This document shows, one piece after another, positions 11,131-22,984 of a stretch of DNA of 64,000 bases; positions within the stretch are counted from its first letter, which is position 1; every line of letters begins with the position of its first letter. Both the position numbers and the translations under genes were made by a program. The stretch is taken from contig NC_133300.1 in the NCBI RefSeq assembly GCF_005239225.2, forward strand, positions 10,197,875 through 10,261,874, given 5' to 3'. Below the pieces are notes generated by a model that worked only from the letters and a program-made list of their open reading frames with translations, searched no databases and had not been told where the DNA came from. The DNA is from Populus alba (taxonomy: Eukaryota > Streptophyta > Magnoliopsida > Malpighiales > Salicaceae).

Positions 11131-14100
11131 AATGAGAGAATCCCTCGACATTTCTATTATTGTTAACACTAATCTTCATGGCAATGATGACACTTATCTT
11201 ATTGCCTTCAATGCCAGTTCTCAACTTCCTTTGAAATTAACACCCTCAAATTTTTCTTCATGGCGTGCTTAATTGATGCTTTATAGGTTATATAACCTCC
11301 AAGGATTTCTTGATGGAACCATTGTTTGTCCATCACAAACACTTATTGGATCATCCTCTTTAGGTGCTTCAAATCCTGCATTTTGGTGTTGGTTTCGGCA
11401 AGATAATTTGATTTTTTATGCAATTCTTGCATCTGTTTTTGAACTAGTTCTGCCATTTATTGCCACTTCCTCAACTGCTTACAATGCGTGGTTAAAATTA
11501 CAACGAATATATTAAGTCTATTTATTTCTGCGTTTTAAAAATATTTTTAAAAAAATTTAAATTTTATTTTATTTTTTTATTTACTTCAAATTAATATGTT
11601 TTTAGTGTTTTCAAATCATTTTGATGTATTAATATCAAAAATAATTTTTAAAAAATAAAAAAAAATTATTGACATGTATTTTGACACGAAAAATTATTTG
11701 AAAAACAACTGTAACCACACTATCAAACAAGCTCATGTCAATCGTTCACGTGCTCATGTCATTCAACCTAATAAAGAATTAACTCTTATTCACTAAAAGA
11801 CTCAATTCAGTTTCATAATATCTTAATATTATCAAAAAAATTAGTTGATGAACTTGTCATTATTGATTTTATCTTTATAGATGATGTAACTCTATATATA
11901 CTAATAAATGGCATCGGAGTTGATTTTCATGACATAGCAACTACAATAAGGGTTCGTGATACTTCTCTTACGTTTGAAGAACTTCATGCCTTATTAATAA
12001 GCCATGAAAATTACTTTAAACTCAAGACTGACTGCCACTGTAAATGCTGCTCAACACAGCTACTCCAAATCAACACGTCCTACAACTTCTTCTGCAGGTT
12101 ATTCCAGATCCAACCAAAGACGTTATGTTCCTAGAGAAAAATCAACTCAGTCTCCATTGATTTGTCAACTCTATGACGCAAAACGGCACTCGGACAAGAC
12201 ATGTTGCAAGTTCCTTAAGCCAAAATTTGCAAACTGTGCAGCTATGGGTAGATCAAATCACAAAATATGGCTAATGGATTCTGCTGCCTCTCATCACATT
12301 ACCGCCAACCTATGATCAGTCCACTCCGAGTATGATGGAACTAATGAGTCGTCATTGGTGGTGGCTCAGCTTTGCGAGTAACACATGTTGACTTTATGTC
12401 TTGGAATTCACTGTCAAAATCCTTTTTCCTGCATAATACTCTTTGTGTCCCTGGCATTCATAAAAAACTTACTTTCTGTTCATCACTTTACTCGTTCCAA
12501 CAATGTTTTACATTGAATTTCATCCCTTTTATTGTTTTGTGAAGGATCGAAACATGGGGACAACACTTCTTTGCGGTGAATGCCGAGATGGTGTCTAGCC
12601 ATTACCAAAGCTATCACCAATTAACAAACCATCAGTATTAGCACTTATTAGTGAACGAACTTCAACTGATCTCTGGTATAAATGTCTTGGTTATCCCTCT
12701 AATAAAACCTATAATTTCATAATTAATCATATTTCTCGTCCTGTTTTTAGTTCTAGAAAACCTTTATCATCAATTTGTTCTAATAAAAGTCATAAGTTAT
12801 CATTTTCAAAAACATCTCTTATCAGTACTCATCCTCTAGAATATATCTATAGATATATGGGGACTAGCAGCAACAAGTTCTCTTGATGCTTTTCGTTACC
12901 ATGCTTTATTTGTGGATGATTTTACAAAGTATTGTTGGTTGTTTCCAATTCATCGTAAAAATGATGTTCATTCCATCTTTATTTAGTTAGAAGGACTTCT
13001 TGAAAAACAATTTGGATTTCAAATTAAAAATTTGTACTCCAATAATGTGGTGAGTATTAGGGTCTCTGTCAATTCCTATTCTCTCATTCCAAAAATATGC
13101 TCACTACTGCTCCTTGCACACCACAACAAAATGGAACAAGTGAATGTAGATATTGTCAAATTGTCGAGACAGGCCTCACCTTGTTACATCAAGCATATTT
13201 TCCATTATCATATCAGGCATATCCCTTTCAAACCGCGGTTTATTTCATCAACCATATGCTAGCACTTGTTTTACAAAACAAAAGTCCTTTTGAATGTCTA
13301 TTTGGTCGTCAACCAAATTACAAAAAACTTCACATTTTGGATGTCAGTGTTTTCTGTGGCTCAAGCCTTGAAAGATCATAAATGGCGATATGCTATGTCT
13401 GAAGAGTTTATCGCTTTAGTTAAACACGGAACTTGGGAGCTGGTTCCACCAAATCCATCCATCATTCCAGTCAGCTGTAAGTGGATTTTTCGAGTCAAGC
13501 ACAATGTTGACTTCACAATATAAAGGTATAAGGCATGCCTGGTTGCCAAAGGATATCATCAACGTCACGACGACATTCAGTCCAGTTGTCAAACCAGTAA
13601 CCATCAGAACTGTCCTTTCCATTATTGTTCAACATCGTTGGTGCATTCGACAACTAGATGTCAACATCGCATTCCTATATGGATCACTAAAAGATGTTCA
13701 TGATTCAACCTCCAGGATTTGTAGATTCCATATTGCCTTCATACATCTGCAAATTAAACAAGTTCATATATATATATATGGCTTCAAACAAGCACCACGT
13801 GCTTTGTATGAAGAGCTTAGCTCTTTTCTTCTGACATTGGGATTTCAGCAATCCAAGTTAGACCCATCTCTGTTCATCTACTCCAAGAATGGCATAACAT
13901 TATTTCTGTTAGTCTACGTCGATGATGTTCTCATCACAGGCAATGAATCAGCGGCCATTTCGAACATACTACAACAACTTGGCAACCAATTTTCCTTGAA
14001 GGATCTTGGCTCCTTGCATTACTTTCTTGGTGTAGAAGCTCACCAAACCCCCCGTAAGGGTCTCCTTTTATCTCAACAGAAATACATCAGGGACCTTCTA

Positions 14101-15050
14101 AGGCGGACTGATATGGAAGGGGGCAGACCTGTACACACTCCTCTTGCCACCAAACCAACACTTCAACTCAACGCTGGTCACTCCCCTGCAGACCAGAAAC
14201 AATACAGAAGGGTCATAAGAGCTCTACAGTACGTTGCTATTACTCGGTCAGGTATCGCTTTTGCAGTAAACAAGCTTTGCTTAGTTCATGCATCAACCTA
14301 GTCAACTTCATTGGACTTCAGCAAAACGTGTGCTTCGTTATCTTGAAGGCACACTCGATTATGGGATTTCCTTTACTCCCTCTAACAATCTTCATCTCTC
14401 TGGATACTCAAATGCAGATTGGGGAGCTGATCCAGATAACAGACATTTAACATTTGCCTATCTAATGTTTTTTGGGAACTGTCCAATCTCATGGAGCACA
14501 AGGAAATAACGTTCTGTCGCAAGATCTTCAACAAAAGCCGAATATAGGGCCCTCACTTTGGTTACTTCAGAAATCATATGGATTAGTTATTTGCTCAAAG
14601 AACTGGGAATTAAGATGTCCAAGCGTCCAAGTTTATACTGTGATAACATTGGTGCTACTCAATTAAGTCTCAATCCTGTCATGCAATCCCAAATGAAACA
14701 CATTGCTATTGACCTGCATTTTGTTCATGATCTTGTCTCGAAAGGTTTTTTAGAAGTCTTCCATGGTAGTACACATGATCAGCTTGCAGATTTTCTAACT
14801 AAACCTCTTCCTCGTGTTAAATTTCAGACAATGGTCAACAAGATAGGCTTAACTACCACCACGTCTATCTTGAGGGAGCATATTAAGGGTTATCTAGAGT
14901 TCAAAAGATAATAACTCTGTTGATCTTATCTCTTGTAGATTTACTCTAGACTTATCCCTTGTTAAAACTAACTTATCCGGTCTATGTAATTGTATTAACT
15001 ACATCCTTGTACATTCCTTGTAAAAAGGAGTTTCAATAATAAAGAAAAAC
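11131..15050 (+). mobile_element. Decayed Ty1/copia retrotransposon (gag-protease-integrase-RT-RNase H)
   Basis: The domains stand in copia order on the plus strand, spread over several frames. Gag of the UBN2 type lies at ~11135-12030 (LPLKLTPSNFSSW, then YRLYNLQGFLDGTIVCPS). A Cys/His remnant and the protease motif WLMDSAASHHI follow at 12160-12310. Integrase core pieces are at ~12850-13380 (FRYHALFVDDFTKYCWLF). Reverse transcriptase is at ~13380-14290, with the catalytic LLVYVDDVLITGN intact and SLKDLGSLHYFLGVE. RNase H is at ~14290-14900 (YSNADWGADPDNR; LADFLTKPLPRVKF). Stops and frameshifts break gag, integrase and RT, and a MITE sits in gag at 11516-11745. After the last stop, 14912-15050 looks like the start of a 3' LTR, with a CTTGTAAAAAGGAG word and AATAAAGAAAA. 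Matching LTRs could not be delimited. The element is not autonomous. Confidence 0.9.
11516..11745. mobile_element. MITE inserted in copia gag
   Basis: Gag reads up to the residues NAWLKLQRIY, is interrupted by ~230 non-coding bases, and resumes with NRSRAHVIQ. The insert ends in AACTGTAACCACACTATCAAACAAGCTC. The inverse complement of that end (GAGCTTGTTTG, then AGTGTGGTTACAGTTG) is shared with the copy at 15645-15868. The element must have inserted after the retrotransposon. Confidence 0.75.
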
Positions 15051-15078
15051 AATTTCAGTAATATTCTTTATTACCCAC

Positions 15079-16074
15079 CTGCAATGTGAATTTAGCGGTC
15101 TGAATTCGTTCATCGCAGAACCAAAGTTGATATTCCACATTTTTCATAGCTTCATTGTCCTTTTCCATGGAGAAAGTGTAAACAGTCGAGCGCCTTAGGT
15201 TCTGAAGCAGCAAGGAAAACAGAAAATACAGGATTATCAACCAAAACCTTCTGTTGGTGATCTCATTTCTGCCAACACGTTTTCAACCATGGAGTTCAAT
15301 AAAGCAAAGTGATACAGACATGCTTAAGTTTAAAGACAGATCGTCCCAAGTTTATTTAGGAAGCTCGACTAATCAAGACAGGTTTAAAAAGTAAGGCATG
15401 ATCCTAAATTCAGAAAATCTTAATAAAATTAAGCTTATGTGGCAGTCACATTACAAAGCAAGTCATATGTTTCTTCAGGAGAAAAAAACAAATAAATTTG
15501 AGCAGAGTTAGGACAGGGAACTCAGTCCTATACAGCCAATCAATCAGCTAGAACTAACCAGAAAAGCTTATGTTTCATTGTCGATTTCATTGCACAGACA
15601 AGGAAGTCATCACCAACCAGTACTGATCTTTTGTCGCTTTTAAAGCTTATTTCGCAGTGTGGTTATAGTTGATTTTCAAATAATTTTTCATGTTAAAATA
15701 TATATTAATAATATTTTTTTATTGTTTAAAAAATTATTTTTACATCAACACATCAAAAATAATTTGAAAAACACTAAAAACATATTAATTTAAAATTAAT
15801 AAAAAATAAAAAAAAAATTAATTTTTTTTAAAAATAATTTTAAAACACAAAAACAAACAAGCTCTTAAAATGCAACATGTAAGGGGAAACAAAGAACCAA
15901 CCTCCTGGGAACCACTAGTACTAATAACATGAGCAGCAGGTAGTCTCCTCTTTCTCGAAATTCTTGGTCGAGAATTCCTTGAATAATTGACGAGCCCTTT
16001 CTTCTTTTCTCCCTCAAAACAGCAATATTTCGATGCAATCCAGAATGACTTGGATCACCAAACTCCATACTTGC
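15079..16074 (-). pseudogene. Spliced gene remnant, unidentified; at least two exons
   Basis: Two exon-like blocks have good splice signals on the minus strand. Exon B (15201-15079, 123 bases) follows a TTTCCTTGCTGCTTCAG acceptor, is open for 41 codons (starting NLRRSTVYTFSMEKD, ending TAKFTLQ) and ends at CAG followed by GTGGGT. Exon A (16074-15902, 173 bases) follows a GAGTTTGCAG acceptor and ends GGAG followed by GTTGGT. Two frames are attractive in exon A: one begins ASMEFGDPSHSGLHRN; the other ends RKRRLPAAHVISTSGSQE and is in phase with exon B. This suggests a frameshift within exon A. A MITE lies in the intron between them. Downstream of exon B the gene runs at once into the 3' end of the copia element, so the remainder is missing here. 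A further possible upstream exon lies near 16400-16550. I do not recognise the protein. It may be a truncated gene, or the 5' part of one split by insertion. Confidence 0.5.
15645..15868. mobile_element. MITE, well-preserved copy
   Basis: One end reads GCAGTGTGGTTATAGTTGATTT and the other AAAACACAAAAACAAACAAGCTC. The inner blocks match the inverse complement of the copy at 11516-11745. It is non-coding and sits in the intron of the gene remnant at 15079-16074. Confidence 0.7.
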
Positions 16075-17009
16075 CTGCAAACTCTAATAACGTCTAATGC
16101 GAAGTTAAAATTCCAATGGACCAGAACCATTAAAGAAACACAAAAAAACTCTACACTAATGCCACTAGCAATTAATAACGAAAAAAAACAGCGTGCCTTG
16201 CAATTATAATACGATCCGGACAATGGATAAACAATCAGATTTGGATTTTATTGTTATTGTGTGTACTGTTCAAGTTTACGGTAAAAAATGTAACTTTCAA
16301 TCTAATTGTTGGATAGGGTTAAAAATTTTCTAAGAATTTTCAGATATATTATTCTATATTGGATTAAAATTTCAGTGTTAAAAAATACACTCCCACACAG
16401 ACCAGAAGCTGCTATTTGAGTTCTGTTATCTGGATCCTTTTGACCTGCGGACATTTTGTTTGAAATGATGCAAGTATATCCAGTAGCAATGGAGCAGCAG
16501 CACAAGACTTCTTTAAGTTGTGTTTTTATGACTTACGATAACAATCACAAGAGTTTCCTTGAGCTTTAGAGTGCATAGAAGACAACAACAAAAAGCACAT
16601 AGGTGGTAAACTCCTTAATTCCAGCAACTTATTCAGCTTAATTTGGGTTTTGATAATTTTAGACTTTTGTATTTTTAATTGGTCTATGTGCATACCATTA
16701 GCTCTTTAGAATATTTAGGTTCTTTTGGTAGAATATAAATACCGCTAAGCAACTTGAAAAAAAAAAAAAAAAAAAAAAAAAAACCTCTCCTAGAAAAGAA
16801 TCAAATTAACGACAAGCATCCTCACTGTCTATCTGGCCAAACAGAAACAAAAAGAAACCCAAATTCTAGAAAACATCCAGCAAAACTGGTCCTCGAATTA
16901 AATATTAACAGACTTCCTTGCAATCCCCTCCTAGTATCCTGGCTGGAACAAAAACACCACCTGGACCTCATGGGCGCTTTTTAACAAATCAGCATCACAG
17001 CTGTCTAAA
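16075..17009. other. Intergenic; possible upstream exon of the remnant; long A-run
   Basis: A minus-strand stretch near 16400-16470 is open (it includes MSAGQKDPDNRTQIAASG) and might be an upstream exon or leader of the gene remnant at 15079-16074, but splice sites are not convincing. An A-run of about 27 bases lies at 16757-16783. The plus-strand frame that starts in that A-run is not supported. Confidence 0.35.
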
Positions 17010-17180
17010 GTTTAGTTATTAAACCAGGACCAACCCGACAGGTTGACCCAATCAATCCAAGAGTTAGACCGGTTTAAATTTATCAAAAGACTGGCCGGTG
17101 CAACAACCTGGCCAAACCCAGTCAACCCGCCGGGTCAACCCGTGACCTGAGCGACTCAGGCGAGACCCAATCAAGACCCA
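17010..17180 (+). repeat. GGTTGACCC / GGGTCAACCC-type dispersed repeat
   Basis: This block is unusually GC-rich for the area. It contains several copies of words such as GGTTGACCCAATC, CCAGTCAACCCGCC and GGGTCAACCCGTGACC, with 'GACCGGTT' and 'GGCCGG' between. Related words recur at 4205-4235, 35860-36070, 41320-41370 and 44145-44220. No coding capacity. Confidence 0.55.
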
Positions 17181-17189
17181 ATGTTTTTT

Positions 17190-17700
17190 TTTTTTTTCAA
17201 ATATGAGATTTAAAACCAATTAGTATATATACTTTATGTTTCAAGAAAAAAAATTATGTTTTTTCAATGTGGGATGGAAAAATTTTTGGTTTAAATACTT
17301 GAATTTAAAAGGATAACATAATATTTTTTTAATGTGGGATTTAAAAAGTATATATACTCAATATTCACAAGAAAAAAAACTATGTTTTCTTAATTTGAAA
17401 TTTGAAACCCATTAGTATATATAATCTATGTTTCAAAGAAAAAAGTTATTTTTTTTCAATGTGGGATTAAAAACTCATTAGCATATATATTTTATGTTCT
17501 AAAAAAATTATTTTTTTTTAATGTGGGATTTGAAACACATTAATATATATATTCTATATTCAAAATAAAAAAACTATGTTTTTCAATATGAAATTTGAAA
17601 CATATTAATATATATATTTACAAAAAAAAAAAAAAACAATGTTCTTTTAATGTGAGATAAGAAATTTTTTTGATTTAAATACTTTAACTTAAAAGTTTAA
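17190..17700. repeat. Minisatellite of ~70-base units (CAATGTGGGAT ... ATTAGTATATATA)
   Basis: About six to seven diverged units repeat the order: AATGTGGGAT or AATATGAAATTT, then AAACCCATTAGTATATATA, then TCTATGTTTCAAAGAAAAAA. The block ATTAGTATATATA or its variants occurs near 17220, 17420, 17476, 17538 and 17603. The array follows directly on the GGTTGACCC block at 17010-17180. Confidence 0.65.
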
Positions 17701-18264
17701 TATAATATCTTTTTAAAAAAAATAAAATATTTTTTTAAATTTTATTATTTACAATATGTATAACTTATATTTATATGGATTTTTTTAAAAAAATTTTATA
17801 AAAAGTATTAATTTTTATTTTTTTATTTTTTTTAATTAAAATCTGAGTTAATTATGATCAATCCATAAAACTTGAGAACATAAAACTGGATCAACTCCGC
17901 ATCAAGTTTAATAATCATGAGTATTATTATTCCGAAGATTGTAATGGGAATTAAATTTAATTTTATTAGGTGCCAAGTGGCAACAAGTAGTAGCGGTCCC
18001 CGGCCCTCATAAAGGGGAAAAAACAACACGAACACAAAATCATAAAAAGAGAACAGATAGTAGATCGCCAAGCAAACATAGGTAGTGCCGATAAGTGTCT
18101 GGCTTCTCCGCCCGGATGTGCCTTCGGTTTCCTCTATATCATCCCCTCCACTCCTACTTTTCTCTTCTACCCATCACGATCACGATCAATATCTCTTCTC
18201 CTGCTTCACTACTTCTCTCCCACTCTTACTCTTTTCTTTTTTTGTCTCTTCTTCTTCTTTCTTC
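17701..18264. other. Promoter side and 5' UTR of the GPDH gene
   Basis: AT-rich up to about 17950, then markedly C/T-rich from ~18090 to 18264, typical of a plant 5' UTR. From 18085 to 18264 the frame of the GPDH start codon stays open without an ATG (it begins with GTG). The CT-rich composition alone could explain the absence of stops. Confidence 0.55.
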
Positions 18265-20976
18265 ATGGCTCCTCCTGCTGCCATGGAAGAAACTGCACCA
18301 ACTATTAACCTTCTCTCCAATATTAATGATGGTAATAATGCTGCTTCACAAATATCTAGAGTCACTATTGTTGGCAGTGGCAATTGGGGTAGTGTTGCCG
18401 CTAAGCTCATTGCTTCTAACACCCTCAAGCTTGCTTCATTTCATGGTATGGCATAGACTTTTATATACATTGTTCTCATATATGGTTGGTCTGTTTGATG
18501 GAAAGAAATACTGCTTTTTTCTTTGTTTGTTTGTGGATTGTTATGCACCATAAGTTAGCCATTAATTTTTTTTAGTTACTTAGTTTATTTGTGTCAATGA
18601 TCATGAAATTCATTTTTCTTGTAATTAATACATAACAACAATGTATTTAATTGGTTGTTAAGAGACTAGGAGGAAGGATTGGTAGGTTATGATTTTAAAT
18701 GATTTCAATATGATTTTTTTTTTTCTTATTGGAACTCAGATGAAGTGAGGATGTGGGTGTTTGAGGAGACATTGCCAACTGGTCAGAAGCTCACCGAGGT
18801 CATCAATCAAACCAATGTAAGAATCTGATGATCGCCTCCGCTGCATTTTGACTATGTGCAGTTGTGCCCCATATTCTCCATTGTAATCCTTGTGTTTTCT
18901 TGAATAGGAAAACGTAAAATATCTCCCTGGCATAAAGCTTGGCAAAAACGTAGTTGCGGACCCTGACCTTGATAATGCAGGTAATCAATTTATTGCTTTC
19001 CTCAGGTTTGTATACATGTTGTTGTTGGATATTTGTTCACCATTTTTTAAGATTTAATCAATGGAGGAATTATACAGTGCGGGATGCAAACATGTTGGTA
19101 TTTGTGACCCCACATCAATTCATGGAGGGCATATGCAAGAGACTTGTCGGAAAGCTAAAGGAAGATGTGGTGGCTATTTCACTCATCAAAGGCATGGAGG
19201 TCAAGATGGATGGTCCACACATGATTTCCACTCTCATCTCTGAGCAGCTCAGGGTTAACTGTTGTGTGCTGATGGGAGCAAACATTGCAAATGAGGTTAT
19301 TTATCAATTTTTTGAACCTTTTCAGAGGATTCGATGTGCTTTCACTGTTTATTTTCTAAATAATTTGAGACTGCTTGGTACAGATTGCTGTCGAGAAGTT
19401 CAGTGAAGCAACAGTTGGATACAGAGAAAACAGAGAAGTTGCAAAAAAATGGGTTCGGTTATTTAGTACCCTTTATTTCGTGGTCACACCTGTGAGTAAT
19501 TCATTTTGTGATTTCTTCCAGTTTTATAGAGGCAGGTTATTGCTATAGTAAATCCTGCTAGGACTATTAATCAGCATGGTCACCAAACTATCCTAGCACA
19601 TGTAGGGATTATTTGATACATAAAACTGAAATTGAAAATCACTTCTCTTCTTTTGGTGCTATATGAATGTGTAGGTTCAAGATGTGGAGGGAGTTGAACT
19701 GTGTGGGACTTTGAAGAATGTTGTGGCTTTAGCAGCAGGTTTGTTGAACATATTCCTTTTTTCTGTTTAATCTGTGTTTAATTTATTCATTTTTTAATTT
19801 ATGAATGATACAATAGGTTTTGTGGACGGTCTGGAAATGGGAAATAACACAAAGGTACGTCCAAACAATTTTCTTAAGGTTAAACTTACATAATTTTGTC
19901 TTCCTTTTCACCTTGACTGTTCATACCTAAACTAGGCTGCGATAATGAGAATTGGTCTAAGGGAGATGAGAGCCTTTTCCAAATTACTGTTTTCCTCTGT
20001 TAAGGACAGCACATTCTTTGAAAGCTGCGGTGTAGCTGATCTCATCACAACATGCTGTAAGCAAGCATATTGATTTATTCAATTATTTTCTAGTATAATT
20101 TATCTCTGATAATAATTGTACCATCTGTGGCAGTGGGAGGAAGAAACAGGAGAGTTGCAGACGCTTTTGCTAAGAATGGAGGAAAAAGGTTAATGTTTGC
20201 TACTTGGTGCATAAAAATTGGTGGAATGTTAAGGTATTTAATCTTAATCATGCTGATTCTCATCTGCAGGTCTTTTGATGAGCTTGAAGCAGAGATGTTG
20301 CAGGGCCAAAAGTTACAGGTAGATAACAAAGATAGTTATTAGAAATGGCTGCAAGATCATTTTCTTAGTAAATATGTGGAAATAAGCTGAAAGTGTTCAT
20401 TTATATAGAGACGGGGGCTTTAGGATCCGTCTCAACCTTCCCCATCTGTTACCACACAGATCTGCCAACAATACAGTAGATCAAATAAACACCTTTTAAT
20501 CCTGTAATTTGTGATTAGAATCAACTGCATAATGGCCCATTTTTTATACACGCACTGAATTGCAAAATATGAGAATTCTTTTAAGTTCTTGAGCACATTC
20601 GACAACTCAAATGGAAATGGCTTACTCTCATATTTGATTGCTTGAAAGGCATATGTATTCCTAGTACTGAGCAAAAAATTGTAGTTGTGTAGTTTTTCGG
20701 ACACTTTGAAAATCAAAGTTATCACAGCCCAGTATTATGGTGATTGTGATTGCGTTGCCAAACATCTAACAAATTTTCTTCTCTTGAGTGAAGGGTGTCT
20801 CAACTGCAAGAGAAGTTTATGAAGTTTTGAGGCACCGTGGATGGCTAGAGCTCTTTCCACTTTTTGCAACAGTACATGAGATCTCCGCTGGACGTCTTCC
20901 ACCATCAGCTATAGTAGAATATAGCGAGCACAAGCCTAACTGCTCCCTGGTAGAAGGCTCTGCTCAATACTTTTAA
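18265..20976 (+). CDS. NAD-dependent glycerol-3-phosphate dehydrogenase, 11 exons
   Basis: The enzyme interconverts dihydroxyacetone phosphate and sn-glycerol 3-phosphate with NADH, feeding glycerolipid synthesis and redox shuttling. Exons: 18265-18445, 18740-18816, 18908-18980, 19078-19295, 19384-19491, 19675-19738, 19817-19854, 19936-20056, 20134-20188, 20270-20318, 20794-20976. They total 1167 bases (388 residues), and all introns are GT-AG. Residues 33-43 ([11 protein letters not shown]) form the Rossmann dinucleotide loop. [10 protein letters not shown] (~150), [14 protein letters not shown] (~180) and [17 protein letters not shown] (with the catalytic-type Lys, ~228) follow, then [16 protein letters not shown] (~290). 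The sequence fits the Arabidopsis GPDHp (At5g40610) group, about 400 residues, and not the longer GPDHC1 group. No clear transit peptide follows the first ATG, so the location (plastid or cytosol) is open. A second in-frame ATG lies at 18283. A possible AATAAA signal is at 21323. Confidence 0.95.
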
Positions 20977-21345
20977 CTCTTTCTGAGCACGAGACTAATG
21001 TATTTTACTGTTTCAGGTGTAAAAGTCATAGGTGCTTTACTAAATTGTGCATCATGCACAGTACGAGAAGGCCAGGTGGAATTTGAAGTTTGGTTTGCTA
21101 GTTCATGCAAAATTTGCATTTTATCACGACAAGATGCTTTGCAGGGCTAAATTGCTGCATGGCATGAAGTATCAGTGTTCAAGTTGAAGGCTGTTAAAAA
21201 TAACACTTATTCGAGAAGCTGATGATACAAGTAGTGTCGTTTTTACCCATGAATCCAGCATTGAAAGTGTTTTCATGTGTTGTTTAGTAGATACCTATAA
21301 TAAATCCAAATGTTTGAAGTTCAATAAAGGAGGACTTTCGCTTAT
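20977..21345 (+). other. 3' untranslated region of the GPDH gene
   Basis: The sequence keeps a genic composition after the stop codon. AATAAA-type signals occur near 21299 and 21323. No further open frame is supported. Confidence 0.5.
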
Positions 21346-21609
21346 GACTCAATTCTTTTTGTTCAAACTAAAAAATGATGAATGAAATGAATCGTGTCTC
21401 TTGAACCTCATCTGAGGTCTCAAATCAAGAAGCAGCAGCAGCAGCGCAAACGAATGGTTCCAATACAGTCCTTCAGAATTCAATACCTTCAGGACGACAG
21501 CCGTCCAGACTGTTGAGGTTATCTTTTCTTGCAGGGAAGTGAATAGAATTCTCTCTGCAACCCCTACGGGAGAAAACGAGATTCATATCACCAAGATGAG
21601 ATATGCTTT

Positions 21610-21771
21610 CTAGTTTTGCTCCAGCAAACCCAAGAGAGACCTTGCTTCATCCATTGATACCTTGCTAACGAACCCACTAAATGAAAAATCTTTCTTTCCA
21701 AGCGCGAGTTCTCTACAGATGAGTCCGCTGGTGAAAACTGCTGTTGTTGCACTTGCCCGTATCCAATCCAT
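21610..21771 (-). CDS. Hypothetical 53-residue protein or terminal exon fragment
   Basis: A minus-strand frame begins with ATG (21771-21769) and ends with TAG (21612-21610). It starts MDWIRASATTAVFTSGL and continues through a basic and phenylalanine-containing middle to MDEARSLLGLLEQN. The region is clearly less AT-rich than the surrounding DNA, and the composition looks protein-like, with a short hydrophobic N-terminus. It converges on the GPDH gene. I do not recognise the family. It could be a small gene, the first or last exon of a lost gene, or chance. Its interval also overlaps no known repeat in this window. Confidence 0.3.
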   Translation of the reverse strand: MDWIRASATTAVFTSGLICRELALGKKDFSFSGFVSKVSMDEARSLLGLLEQN

Positions 21772-21779
21772 AAAATGAA

Positions 21780-22980
21780 CGTAACAACTGAGGAGATATC
21801 AACTTGAAGTGATATTGAGAATTGACGAGCATCTCACAGGACAATCTTTCATTCTTCTTGTCCAACATGGAAAATCATATATGTCGTCATGTATACCTTT
21901 GAAATTAAATATTAAAGACATTGCTATGGCCATTTATAGTAAAATCACTATAACACCAAACCCTTTCTCATTTCATGCCATCGTTGTTATACAGACAAAG
22001 CAAGCCAACTACACAGCCATAAAACCATATAAATTAGAGAAAAAAATGGGCTGTGACAAAAACAAATTTTAGTGTAAGACATGAATAGAAAAAAAACAAA
22101 CAAATCCTTGCCCACAAACATGCAAGTTTTGATATTTATGACTGGGATTCATCCCGAAGGACATATCAAGCCACCAACCAGGGGAGGTTCTAAAAGCTTT
22201 TCCACTTGTATAAATAAACAACAACAAAAGAAGGCTAAAACATTTTAGTTGAACTTGGTTTTAATGACTAGGTTGATGAGTTCTTCTAGTTTTAAGGATT
22301 AAAATAAGCCCATCATAATGATTTTTTTATTAAAATATAAAAATATATAAAAAAAAATCATTATGTTATGAAAGTCTTGATTTAGGATCCAATGTTAACT
22401 CACACAAATGTTGATTGATAAATAAATGACTCATGAATAAGCTTAGAAAATAATATTTGGATAATTAATGGCATGTACAAAATAAATTTAGCAAAAATAC
22501 ATAGTTAAGGTAACCTTTTATTTTAAAGGATACGACAAGGGTGATTTCTATCTTTCTTTAAATATAATCAATCTCTTACTCAAATATTTAAAACCAATGC
22601 ATATTTTAGAATTTTTAGTCTCCTAAATGAACTAGGTGGCAACTTTGATATGATATTTTATATTTTTCCTCAAAGACCACCCCAAAGCTTCATGCTCGAG
22701 TTGCAAGTAGCGATATATAACCTCAAATAACCCTAAAATTGGTTCAAAAACCCAAAGTCAATCCAAATTCAAAAATGTTATCTAGCTCATATCTACAATC
22801 TTTAATGGTATAAATGCTTGGAGCTTCCCTAATCAACGAAACTGCTGACACAAAGATAAACTATTTTGGTGATTGAAATCTCTCTATTGACACAAGCTTC
22901 TTAACCATAACTTTCTTTCTTTACACAAAGATTAACTATTTTGTTTAGGAAATCTCTCTTTTCGCATAAGCACACAATCC
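21780..22980. other. Intergenic, no gene seen
   Basis: AT-rich with short scattered frames (one of 87 codons at 21809-22072, plus strand, starting without ATG) that show no family motif. Nothing else is recognised. Confidence 0.5.
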
Positions 22981-22984
22981 CGAT

